From the NCBI GenBank assembly GCA_011037195.1, contig JAAEAF010000663.1, positions 124,001-188,000 on the forward strand: a stretch of DNA of 64,000 nt, in the 5' to 3' direction. Both the position numbers and the translations under genes were made by a program. This document shows positions 52,525 through 62,289 of this stretch, in pieces; positions within the stretch are counted from its first letter, which is position 1; the number at the start of each line of letters is the position of its first letter. This DNA comes from Triatoma infestans. Its lineage: Eukaryota; Arthropoda; Insecta; Hemiptera; Reduviidae. Below the pieces are notes generated by a model, which saw only the letters and a program-made list of their open reading frames with translations, had not been told where the DNA came from and did no database searches.

Positions 52525-54090
52525 ATTGCCGGGCTTTTATATGATTTTCGATGACCGGTAAATCGATTTCCTTCGAATTCGCAATCCTAATAATATTTCT
52601 AATGGGTATTAACCCTTTCATTGCTAAGTTAGTGGAGAGTATTAGTACACTGCGTGCTAGTCTGTCTCACTGGCAGTCGTCCCCTCCATGCTAAATTTCT
52701 TTTCTCAGTCGTAGTTTCTTCCCCACTTTTTGTTCACAACTCTTTAAGCTTTAAAATCCGCTCTTTAACTTTTTAAATCCCTTTTTTAAACTTTTTAAAT
52801 CTCTATTTGATTAGTAACTGTCTAAATTTCCAGTGAACTAATTAATTTTTAGCTGTAAGTAAAGCTTAATATAATTCTATTAAACGTTTTGTTAAAAAAA
52901 AACAAAAATACCAAAAAACAAAAAATTATATTTAAAATATCTGAAACAAATATACAATTAAAAACGTAATAAAAAAAACACTTAAAAGAAAATTAGAATG
53001 TTTGTTTAGTGTGATATATCTCGAAACATGGCACTACACACAAGTCTTGCTTGCAATTTTCCTAACTTTTAATAATTATAAACACTTAAAAATTATGCAG
53101 ATAAAACTAAAAAACGCAATAAAAACTAATGTATACTCTAAAATAATAAAATACTAAAAGTGTAAGTAATAGCAAATTATATTGAAAAACTGCAAAAGAG
53201 AAGTTGTTCAAACATACGCAAACGTTACAATGAAAAACATATGTAGGTAAAAGGGTTTGGAAAAGGGATGGATAATAAACCCAAGAAATTTGCCGACAAA
53301 AAGGTCGCAAGGGATTATTGCCATCTTTTATATTAGTATAACATAATAGGCAAAAGAAAATATTCTGAAAATTGTACAGATGTCGATGGGAGATTTAAAA
53401 ATGATGGCGCAATTATGAGTGACTAGCAAAAAGGTTTGTTGCCATCTGTTGCCATTTAAGTGAAATAAAAATATTCTATGGATGCCTATGGATGTATAGA
53501 TGTCGCTGGAAGAAGTAAAAAAATATATACTTTCATGGAGTAGCAAAGATAAGAAAAAGCATCAAACCACATATATATGTGGTATTAGCCTGTGGGAGAG
53601 TGCTAGACCAATACACATAAATGTGGTATTAGCCTGTGGAGAACGTCAAGTGTACCCACATTAATGCAGTAATAGCAATGAAAGGGTTAATAATATATAG
53701 CTGATACTACCACATACTTGCTTATACTGAAGTGAAAAAAAATAGAAAATAGTTGGAGCCTTTTACTGAAAAAACGGGGGGAAAAAAACCTTCAGTAAAA
53801 TCAACATTTGCACTAGATGGATTTTGTCTGAAACCTTCGTGTTCGATGCGACGATAGTAGCAAAACGGAATACCCAAGTTTAAACTTCCTGCAAATTTAC
53901 TTTTTTTTTTAGATATTTTGTAAAGCTAAACTCATACACATACATTCGGACTACTCGTTAAAAAAACATTTTTTTCCCCACTCAGGGGACCTCAAAAATT
54001 TTCGGTAAAAAAACCACATTTTCGAAATTTTGACACGATCGCAATGTTTCGAACCGGCTTGTAGTAAAAGAAAGTAAAAATAATGAAATT
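52525..54090 (+). repeat. Dispersed repeat Z, copy Z7, split by a TTAA MITE
   Basis: It begins with TTTTCGATGACCGGTAAATC-like sequence and has GTTGGAGCC. After the MITE it continues to CACTCAGGGGACCTCAAAAA and TTTGACACGATCGCAATG. The CA tract is short (53935-53950). Confidence 0.65.
52613..53686. mobile_element. TTAA-flanked MITE (piggyBac-like), 1074 bp
   Basis: Inverted ends CCCTTTCATTGCTA (52613-52626) and TAGCAATGAAAGGG (53673-53686) are flanked by TTAA at 52609-52612 and 53687-53690. TTAA targets and CCC starts are characteristic of piggyBac. Near the right end, TGTGGTATTAGCCTGTGG is repeated twice. No transposase frame. Confidence 0.88.
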
Positions 54091-54409
54091 TATGGATTTA
54101 AAAATTAGAAGAAGTTCGTGATGAAGAAGAAGCAGAAGTGAAAATGAAAAACAAAATAAAAGGGTAAAAAGCTATGGAAGTTAACAACAGAAATTACCTT
54201 GTGGAAAAATTAAAAGTGGACGAAGATAAAATAATAAAACATGTTAATATGTACTAAAAGTTGGTTATGGATGGTAATGTGTACTAAAAGATGAGATAGA
54301 GGAAGATACTGAAATATATATTCCTCCGACCCAAAATGAATGAAAATGAAAGAAGAATGTTGAAAAAGTAGCAACAAGAAGATAACCAGACGCACGAATT
54401 GAACTTCAT

Positions 54410-54510
54410 AAATTTACCCTGACGATGGATAAAAACCGAAACCGGTCAGAAATAAGAGAAATATGGATGCTACGACGGATAAAATACCAGATAAGAAAGA
54501 ATTGTTTGAC
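54410..54510 (+). repeat. Y2: single Y arm with a hammerhead-like motif
   Basis: CCTGACGATGGATAAAAACC, GAAACCGGTCAG, ATGGATGCTACGACGGATAA and AATACCAGATAA match the right arm of Y1. The core CUGACGA and GAAAC-CG-GUC are conserved, but stem II is reduced to two pairs and stem I does not pair. Confidence 0.65.
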
Positions 54511-54639
54511 AGAAGATGTCCAAAGAAGACACCTTTCAGATGTTCCAAATTGAGTTTACATCAGACTAAAGTCATACTCCCTAGTTAGTAACTTTGGAGG
54601 CGGAAGTTATTTCAGGAATGGCCGAATTTGTGAAGCGCT

Positions 54640-55050
54640 CATGGAGGCTATCTATGACTAGCGAAGGGAAAGAGATGAAAGGTTAAAAAGGAGGAAGAAG
54701 GTGGAAGATGATTATAATGTTTTTGAGGAGGAGAGAAGTTGGGTTAGATAGATAATAAACTAAAAGTAAAGCTGATCACTGTATAATGGAAAGTAGCACA
54801 AACTGCCTGGACGTTACTCTAAAATATACAAAATGGTAGTGAGAGGTAAAGAGAAAGGTTGATGACGAGTTGGGACTGCTGTATGAACTCTGCTTCAAGA
54901 CTGTCGGTAGACCCCCTCCTATGGCTGGTACAGCTGTCTTTAAACAGTTTCTCCACTCTAGTCTGGCCTAAACTAGAGAGTGATCATGTCTCTCTCTCTC
55001 TCTCTTTCTTTCTCTGCTTTGGATCCTTCTCTTCGGATCCTATTACAAGA
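54640..55050 (+). repeat. U3: right arm of foldback U
   Basis: AAGCTGATCACTGTATAATG, AGTAGCACAAACTGCCTGG, CACTCTAGTCTGGCCTAA and the doubled end TTGGATCCTTCTCTTCGGAT match U1/U4. Confidence 0.7.
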
Positions 55051-55164
55051 GTGTATCCATATTCTGTTGTGATGGATGCCAGTAATTATATTATAAATAT
55101 TATTTGAAGAAAATTATGATTTGAGAGAAAAATTCTAGTTGGTTAGCTAAAAGGGCAACACCCA
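55051..55164. other. Short AT-rich stretch
   Basis: Nothing supported. Confidence 0.4.
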
Positions 55165-55610
55165 GGTAGAAGACCACCGTTAAAAGAGAGGTCATAGAAC
55201 TTAGCTCGCTTTGTCTTTTTGCCCTTCTCACAGGGAAGGATTTGAACTACCAAGAGAAGGAAGTCTTTCAAGAGAGAGAGTCTAAATTCTGCTTTCAAAC
55301 AGGACAGTCTGAATTAGACATTCAACCAGATATACATTTGTATTAGGAATCGCTCACTTAACTGCATTGCCAGTTATAAGAGTTAAACATTTAATCTAGA
55401 TTGATTTAATAAGCATATTGTTGTTATATTGTAAAGTATTTAAATTCATTTAGAGAATAATATATTTATTTCCAAAACTGTGGTGATCTCTTGCTTATTT
55501 TCTAATACTTATCTCTCCTTGAAACGTACACACACAAACCCTATTACAAAACCGTTCGTGCTACAATACTTACAAACATACAACAACACACATCATACCA
55601 ACTACATTTC
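55165..55610 (+). repeat. Dispersed repeat V, copy V3
   Basis: CTTTGTCTTTTTGCCCTTCTC, AATTCTGCTTTCAAACAGG, AGGAATCGCTCACTTAAC and CCCTATTACAAAACCGTTCG follow the V1/V2 order. Confidence 0.7.
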
Positions 55611-56384
55611 ACAGTTATTACAAATAGTTTAGTTGTGTTCTATTTAGATATGAAATGTATGTGTGTATATTTCTATGTATTTAATGTGAATGTGAATGGA
55701 TGGGTTGATTGGTTGAAAGTTTAGAGAAAATGATGATAATTGTGGTGGGAGGGAGCATTGAAACATGTGGAAAATCATATCAAGGTAAATCAGCATTTCA
55801 TTAAATTCAACAGAATTTGTTTTATTAATAGTGAATAATAACTTTATAGTGACAAATTATGTGGTTAAATAATTCTCTCCAACTTTCCTTAATGTCAATA
55901 ATAAATAAGAAAGCATATGCAACAAAAAAACAGTTGTACACATTATTTCCAGATGCTGACGGTAACGGATGTTAGGATGGCAAATTGTTTTCATGCTTCT
56001 ATGTCATAACTGAATGTGGTTATAAAATTCTTTCTCTTCATTTTCATACATTTAAAGCTAAAATTATATATTTCTTGCCCCATCATCTTATCACAGATTT
56101 CTAAGACAAATATGTAATAATTTCAAAAATATTATTTTTGCTGCTAAAATATATGAAATACCAAGATTGCTCTCTTAAACAATAGATTAAGCACATTTGT
56201 CAGACATATTTGGACGAAACGGGTGAAAGATTATTAATAGTTATTTCCTTCATTTATTTTCTAGTTTTTTTTTTTTTTTTATTTATTCTAGTTTTATTTT
56301 TTGCGATTAATAATTTTTTTTCAGCAATAGCGTTTATAAACGAACATTATAAAACAACTAAGTTTATAGCATAAATATATCTTT
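55611..56384. other. AT-rich stretch
   Basis: Nothing supported. Confidence 0.5.
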
Positions 56385-56490
56385 ATTGCTTTGGTTAGGT
56401 CCACAGAGTTGGAAAACATTAGAGATGCTTTCCTGCTTTATTTTTAGGTGGCATCGACCGGTTTGAGGAGTTCGCCCAACATTAGGATAT
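56385..56490 (-). repeat. X4: inverted X element, decayed
   Basis: On the minus strand: TGTTGGGCGAAC, AAACCGGTCGATGCCACC, AAAGCAGG, CATCTCTAATGTTTTCC and AACTCTGTGGACC. These match X1 from the stem-II region to its 3' end. The core is mutated. Confidence 0.65.
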
Positions 56491-56511
56491 CTTAATAAAC
56501 ATGTAATGAGG

Positions 56512-56715
56512 AAAGGGATTAATTAGCTCAGTGGTAGTGCGCTGGACTAGCAACGCAAAGGTTACGGGTTCAAGTCCAGCAGTGCTGTCCTTAGATTTTT
56601 CTCTTCCTAGGAGCCTCTACAGCTCACTGTCCGGTGACTAGAAAGTGCCCTGAGAAGGCTCCAAGCGCCAATGACTATAGTTGTTGACTCGCCTTAAATT
56701 AAATTTTAAAAAAAG
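56512..56715 (+). mobile_element. SINE-1 copy S11
   Basis: GGGATTAATTAGCTCAGTGG head, ACGGGTTCAAGTCCAGC B-box, body with an internal deletion in the hairpin region, tail AATGACTATAGTTGTTGACT and A-rich end. Confidence 0.88.
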
Positions 56716-56741
56716 TAATAATACATATTTCCAAGGAGCAA

Positions 56742-56885
56742 AATCATTTATGCAAGTCTATGTTATATCACAGTGTTTATCAAGAAATTTCTGATGATGG
56801 GCTGAAACGCCTGAAACTTATCGATGACCAAAAAAAAAAATTAAGCAACCTATCACGGAAACAGTCTTTGACATCTTTTTTGCTT
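56742..56885 (+). repeat. X5: X element with hammerhead-like core, upstream of PLE-2
   Basis: TGCAAGTCTATGTTATATCA, CUGAUGA, U, GGGC, UGAAAC loop, GCCU, GAAAC, a UUAUC segment, GAUGACC, then ACCTATCACGGAAACAGTC. Stem II pairs with one G-U; stem I is reduced. Confidence 0.65.
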
Positions 56886-57471
56886 CAAAAACCATTAAAA
56901 CAAAATTTCTGATAACAGTTACAATATTAAAGATTCCTTTAAGTTAAAAAGAAAAAGTAGATAACATAAAAATCCCCACCAACTATATACTTATATCATT
57001 AGATGTCGCTTCCGTGTTCACAAATGTTTCCATTGAAGAATCGATAGAAATTATAAAAGGAATTTTCATCTTTTAGAGAATAAAACTAATATCCCTCTTC
57101 AAAAATTCATCTCTCTGTTATCCCATTGCTGTAAATCAGAGATAGTTTCAATACAATGAACACTTTTACCAACAAATCTTTGGTACAGCCATGGGAAGTA
57201 GCCTAGAACCTATCCTTGCGGATATCATCATGTCTGAATTAATTCAAAATTCTATTAAAAAACTACCCTTTACAATTCCTTTTTTCTTCACAGTTTTGAT
57301 GACTGTTTAACCGCTGTCCCTAAAGAACATATCCATTCCATCCTGAATACCTTTAGTACATACCATTTCCGTTAAAAATTTACACACGAAGTAGAAATAA
57401 ATAATAAAATTAATTTTTTAGACATAACCATTATCCGTGAAGAAAATAGTTCTCTTATTACCAATTGGTTC

Positions 57472-57903
57472 ATGAAATCCATACGTTCTGACAGATTCCT
57501 CTATTTCCTTTCCAATCATCCATATAATCAGAAAATCAACTTTTTTAAATCCTTTTCCAAACGTGTACTTCACCTTAGCCATCACCATTTCCATGATGAG
57601 AACAAGTTAAAATTATCCAAGATATTTAAAAATAATGGCTATCCTCTCCATATTATACAAAAAATATTAGATCAACGATCCACGGATAATATGACCAACC
57701 TGATTCCCTCTAAACCATCACTGCAACATCCAATATCATATATCTCTATCCCATACATAGAAGGTCTATCAGAAAAAATAGCTAAAATCTTCAAGAAATA
57801 TAACCTTTCCATTGCTCACAAAAACTACAATCCTCTAAAGAAACTCTTTTCTAAACTCAAAGAACTCACACCCACAACTTTATTATCCAGATGTAATCTA
57901 TAA
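57472..57903 (+). pseudogene. PLE-2 RT thumb fragment
   Basis: A 143-residue frame starting in WFMKSIRSDRFLYFLSNHP and containing NQKINFFKSFSKRVL, IPYIEGLSEKIAKIFKKYN and SIAHKNYNPLKKLFSKLK, the region between RT and endonuclease in Penelope-like proteins. PLE-1 has the same KIAKIFKKYN and SIAHKN blocks. It stops just before the GIY-YIG part, which continues one frame away. Confidence 0.88.
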
Positions 57904-58210
57904 AATAAATTGTTTACAATGCCCAGCTACATACATAGGACAAACATCTAAATATTTAAAAAATAGACTGTACCAAAATAAATACGACTGCAAAACTAAA
58001 AAAAAACTGACTGACATAACTACAGCACTAACGAAACATTGCATACAATACATACATGAATTTGACATGGAAACACTAAAATTCTCTCCATCAATAATAA
58101 TAATAAAAAAAGGAATATATTGTAAATGATACATATTAAAAAAGAGAAATTATCTATCAATTTTAGAACAGACACCAAAAACCTATCCCTCAGTTACAAC
58201 AATCTCCTGG
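57900..58210 (+). pseudogene. PLE-2 GIY-YIG endonuclease remnant
   Basis: YKINCLQCPATYIGQTSKYL holds the Cys-x2-Cys and YIG motif. NRLYQNKYDCKTK, LTKHCIQYIHEFDMETL and LSYNNLLEFP follow, all usual landmarks of the Penelope C-terminal GIY-YIG domain. A TAA near 58128 interrupts it. Confidence 0.82.
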
Positions 58211-58613
58211 AATTTCCAAAACAACATACAGAGTAAGGTACGGTTTTCCCATCCGCTCTCCTAGCCCTTTATAAATCTTGACCCATCCAATGTCCGTAAC
58301 ACTTGGTGATGGCATGTCACAGGTTAAGCTACAGTTCGTAAGTAATTATAACTGAAAATTTTTGTAAGTACATTTCCTAAGTTATTTCTATACTACATTT
58401 ACTCTTATATATGCCACAAAGTTTCAATAGTTGTGATTTAGTTTAATATTGATCTGTTCTACAACAATAGTTTAAAATGAATTTAAATGTACTTTTTATT
58501 TAGTTTATTTATATAGTTTATTTTAAAAAGTTTTGTTTGAAAATATTTATTTTAAGGTTATATTTTATGTTGTTTTTCTATTTTTCTTGATTTGTATTAA
58601 AACCTTTGTACAG

Positions 58614-58650
58614 ACCCTGAAGAAGGCCATAAACTTGCCGAAACGTCGGT
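58614..58650 (+). ncRNA. Hammerhead-like core at PLE-2 3' end
   Basis: Stem I ACC (58614-58616) pairs with GGT (58648-58650). CUGAAGA is at 58617-58623, then one A, stem II GGC/GCC with a 9-base loop, GAAAC (58640-58644) and GUC (58645-58647). Penelope-like elements are known to carry minimal hammerheads, and the position fits. Stem III would be only the self-complementary ACGU, so a dimer is likely needed. Confidence 0.6.
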
Positions 58651-58665
58651 AGACTTTAAAAAGAG

Positions 58666-58988
58666 TTCTTTTGTATGGCCGAACCTCAACATCTAATTTA
58701 CAACATTCAAAGACTATTTTCAGAGAAAATATTGCAATCGTATCAGTTTTTAAAAAAATGCCTTTATGTTGGAAAGACATTTTTGAGATATCTTGTATAA
58801 GAGAAAGTGGATAACATTATCTGGCCAATGTATGTGAACTTAATATCCCGCCTTGGTTTCAGAAGGACTCTGACTTTTATGTTTCATTCAAAATAAGTTT
58901 AAAGAAATTAATGATAACTCGTTTTACTCCACAGTTTAGAGAAGACAATTTTATTCGCTAATGTAAATATAGTTAATTCACTTGTATA
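58666..58988. other. AT-rich stretch
   Basis: Nothing supported; possibly more PLE 3' sequence. Confidence 0.4.
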
Positions 58989-60062
58989 TGTAATAGGATC
59001 CAAAGAGAGGGATCCAAAGCAGAGAGCAAGACAGAAAACTGAGAATCTCATTCGCTACTTAGGCCACACTAGGGTGGGAGACTTTGTATATATACAGCTG
59101 CGCTAGCCCTACAATGGACAGTCTTTTGAACAGTTTATACAGCAGTCACAACGCGTCAGCAACCAACTACTATTCCTCTCTTTACTCAATCTAAATCTCT
59201 AATTTCTATTTACGTCTATTTTTAAAGTCCTGGCAGTTTTGGGTTACTATTTTATAGACATAATTTATTGATTTTTGAGATTTACATAGCTCCTAACAAG
59301 GAGTTGGTGGTGAGTACAAACAATAATTAAACAAAATCAAAATAAAGCCACTACTGGGCAAGAAAGTAAATACAGCAACAAAAACAAATACAAATGCATA
59401 TTATTGAAAATGAATCTAAGCTAAGAATAAATAAACCAAAATCACAATACTTCTTGGATAGTTAAGGCAGATTAAAGTACAGTTTTGTTTAAGATAGTAA
59501 ACTAAATTCATAACTCTATTCGTTTAATATGAACAGTCTAAGCTTTAAAGCGGATATTGTATAGTAATATAAATTATTTAAATGCTCCAAATGCTCCTAT
59601 TAATATAATTATTTAAATACTTTATGCGGTAACTATTGTATATTGGGCAATCTAGTAAAAAAATGAATTAAATTTCCTGGTTTTTCCAATTTACAAATTG
59701 TACAATTTTCCATAGTTTCAAACTTGTATATATTTCCTTTAAAATATAATCTAAAGAAATTTTCATCTAAAATTCTTAATTGATTTATATCAGTCTTCGT
59801 TTATGCAAGTTACATGGAATTTGTATATATAGCTTTCACTCAGGCCTAGCATACTTATGTATCTGTAACTCCTATTGCATTTAGAATTAAAAACTGATTT
59901 CACATCCACACTGATATGATGATTTACATATTTCTCAAGAATATTAGGTAGTTTTTTTTCTAATGATGTGTTACTATTTTATTATACAGTATTCAGCATT
60001 CATTGTAGCTCATTTCTCAGTATTGTGTCTTTCTCTCTGCTTTGGGTTCTATTACAACAAGC
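58989..60062 (+). mobile_element. U4: shortened foldback U with inserted LINE
   Basis: The left end is TAATAGGATCCAAAGAGAGG followed by GATCCAAAGCAGAGAG. The arm continues (CAGCTGCGCTAGCCCTAC, CAGTTTATACAGCAGTCACA) to 59255. After the LINE it resumes at 59983 (ATACAGTATTCAGCATTC) and jumps to the right end CTCTCTGCTTTGGGTTCTAT. Most of the right arm is missing. Confidence 0.75.
59256..59969 (-). mobile_element. LINE-L: short LINE 3' end inserted in U4
   Basis: Minus-strand frames contain YRYISMLGLSESYIYKFHV and ENCTICKLEKPGNLIHF, a C-x2-C...H knuckle like those at LINE C-termini, in strongly AT-rich coding sequence. A perfect 13-base duplication, GTTACTATTTTAT (59243-59255 and 59970-59982), flanks it. 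The 3' end is AT-rich without a clear poly-A. Confidence 0.78.
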
Positions 60063-61171
60063 AATAAACTTGAATTATTTAAATTCAAAATAATATTAAT
60101 ATTACTTTCAAGCAAATATGTATATATATATATATTTATATCAAAGTAACATTAACATTTATCTTTCTCTTTTTTATTTAAAAATGTTTAAATTATATAA
60201 TGTTCCATTATATTAGAGATAAGCACCGTTTTTCAACATTAAATCGCATATTTATCAAACAGCATTTAAAAATAAATCTCTCTTTTATAATATTTTTTAT
60301 ATAAATATCTTGATCATTTTCATGCTCTTTATCGTTTCAATGTAGACCTTTAACAATCTTTTTATAATTCGTAAAAACTTTTTCGCTTCCAAAGATTACA
60401 TCAAAAATTATTATTATTTTGTTTTTTTTTAATTATTTATATTGAAAATTTTCAAATAATAATTCCTCAAATAATAATCTACGTAGGATGATTATAAGAA
60501 TTGCTAGGCGAAAGAGGATTAGTCATGTTATCAATCGGAATGGCATATTCAAGCTTCAGGATCAATAAACAATGATATTATTTGCAATTAAATTTCCAAT
60601 TATCTGAGTTGAAGCTGATATTTCCCAATTTTTGTAAAGTTCAACCGACACGATGACTAATTACTTCCATAGTTTATTCCATTTCGGATGAAATGAAGAC
60701 CTAAAAGGTAGACAAAATTTAACATGAAGATCAGTAAACGTCTATCATATTCTGAAAATTTGCTGATAGAGTTCATTTAACTTTACAAAATCATGTCCAA
60801 CCAATCAGATAAGTTTCTTTTTTTTTTTTTAGTTTTGTCGTCGCCTACAAAACAATCGATAGGTTTCTCTACATCATTAAATGTTATGAAAGAAGTTATT
60901 ATATTCTGTTTCATATTTTTACACTTTCGGATTGTACATAAACCGTCGTCTTTCTCTTCTAAACTTCCGATTTCTAATTATTCCGATTGGTTATCACCGA
61001 AAATGTTGTCTACATTTGAAACTTCAATAAATAAAGTATTAGAAATTACTTTAATCTAGTCAAACTATCTGCAATAGAACAAATTAGTTTGTTATTGTCT
61101 ATCATTAGGGGGAACCAAATGTAAAAAGAAAATATAAACAATGGTTATGTTTGGCCGTTGTTAAGGAAACA
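60063..61171. other. AT-rich stretch
   Basis: No supported gene; the 88-residue frame at 60793-61059 has no recognised motif. Confidence 0.5.
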
Positions 61172-61347
61172 AACAAAAATTTGTTGGCTAGGGGCAAAAG
61201 AAAAAAACTTGTTATCTTTAAAAGTTTATTCAACGTTTCAGACACCTTTGGTGTCCTTCCTCAGGAACTGTTAAGGAAGAAGCAAATGTCGAATAAACTT
61301 TTAAAGATAAAAACTTTTTATCTGGCCGCAGCCAATAAATTTTTGCT
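61172..61347. mobile_element. Foldback W with a hammerhead-like core in the spacer
   Basis: Arms of about 60 bases (61172-61234 and 61288-61347) are inverted copies, for example GTCGAATAAACTTTTAAAGA against TCTTTAAAAGTTTATTCAAC. The outer part (CAAAAATTTGTTGGCT / AGCCAATAAATTTTTG) also pairs. The 53-base spacer holds a hammerhead-like sequence on the minus strand. Confidence 0.8.
61228..61268 (-). ncRNA. Hammerhead-like core with long stem II (W)
   Basis: Minus strand: stem I GUUC (61265-61268) pairs with GAAU (61228-61231) with one G-U. CUGAGGA (61258-61264) is followed by one A, then stem II GGACACC/GGUGUCU, seven pairs including one G-U, around an AAA loop. GAAAC and GUU follow. ACGU in stem III is self-complementary. 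Best stem II of all copies here. Confidence 0.55.
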
Positions 61348-61919
61348 TATATGTAAATAGAAATTTTTTTTTTTTTTAAAAAACAAATCAAATTCTATTG
61401 AATCGAATGAATGACATTTTTATATATTTTGCAATTAAAACAGTAATAAATAGACATAGTAATTACTAACAATCATTCACATTATAACAGTGTTCTCTCT
61501 AAATTTATCCTTCAGTACTAATTACCAAACCATTTTTAATTGCAATAGACGTCTTTCTTAATTTAAGTGAATAATTAGTAAGCGCTTTTATCAAAGGAAT
61601 ATTAATTATTCTTACACGTGAAAATATAGAGATTTTGTAAAGTAGTGAGTAAATAAATGATCACCTATTTTCTCAGTATTGATTCTTATATTCATCCAAT
61701 TCTTGATGTCACACTGCCATGCAATATGTTCCTTCTTTTAGAATAGAATATACTATGGATCAAAGTGAAAAAAAAAAAATCTGCTAGCAAATACACTTTC
61801 AAACGATTATCATTTGTACTATATTCTCAATATCTATACAATAAATTTTGTTTCAATTCGTATTATGCGATATAATATGTATTTAATCAGTCAAAAAATG
61901 ATGGAATCTTAACATTTAT
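61348..61919. other. AT-rich stretch
   Basis: Nothing supported. Confidence 0.5.
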
Positions 61920-62100
61920 ATAGAATAATAAGTTGGAGTTTGAGATATTTTGTTGACATTTGTAAATACACAGACAGACACACACAGATACATATACACA
62001 CATACATACAGATCATTTGCTGAAAAGAAACTAGTAATAAGGAAAAATAAAAGTAAATAAGAGTGAATCACTCACACGACTTTCTCTTAATCTAATTAAT
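61920..62100 (+). repeat. Z8: 3' end of one Z followed by the start of another
   Basis: TTGAGATATTTTGTTGACA, a CA-rich tract (61972-62005), ATTTGCTGAAAAGAAAC, then GTGAATCACTCACACGACTT, the Z start motif. The junction is the same head-to-tail arrangement as at Z5/Z6. Confidence 0.6.
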
Positions 62101-62289
62101 ACAATTTAATCAAAGAAATTTTCTTTTTAAATTACGACGTTACAATGCATAACTGGAGACTGGCCATAAAAATGGTGGTGGAGATTTTCCATATATAACT
62201 AACTGAGTAGGTTTATGTGGGGCGATCTATATCAAAACCAACGATGTTTATGTATATTTAAATTTAAACTAACTGCCGGAGGCATCCCC

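Larger units (their letters stand above)
56940..58665 (+). mobile_element. Penelope-like element PLE-2, 5'-truncated
   Basis: Plus-strand traces in order: ISLDVASVFTNVSIEESI (RT motif A region), GTAMGSSLEPILADIIMSEL (motif B), FDDCLTAVPKEHI (catalytic box, YVDD expected), the frame 57472-57903 (RT thumb), then INCLQCPATYIGQTSKYLK and KNRL (GIY-YIG endonuclease). A ~400-base 3' UTR and a hammerhead-like core (58614-58650) follow. Frames are broken. The 5' end lies near 56940, next to X5. Confidence 0.88.

Noticed and set aside
54410..54510. Active ribozyme in Y2
   Set aside because: Stem I does not pair and stem II is reduced to two pairs, so I describe the motif but do not claim function.
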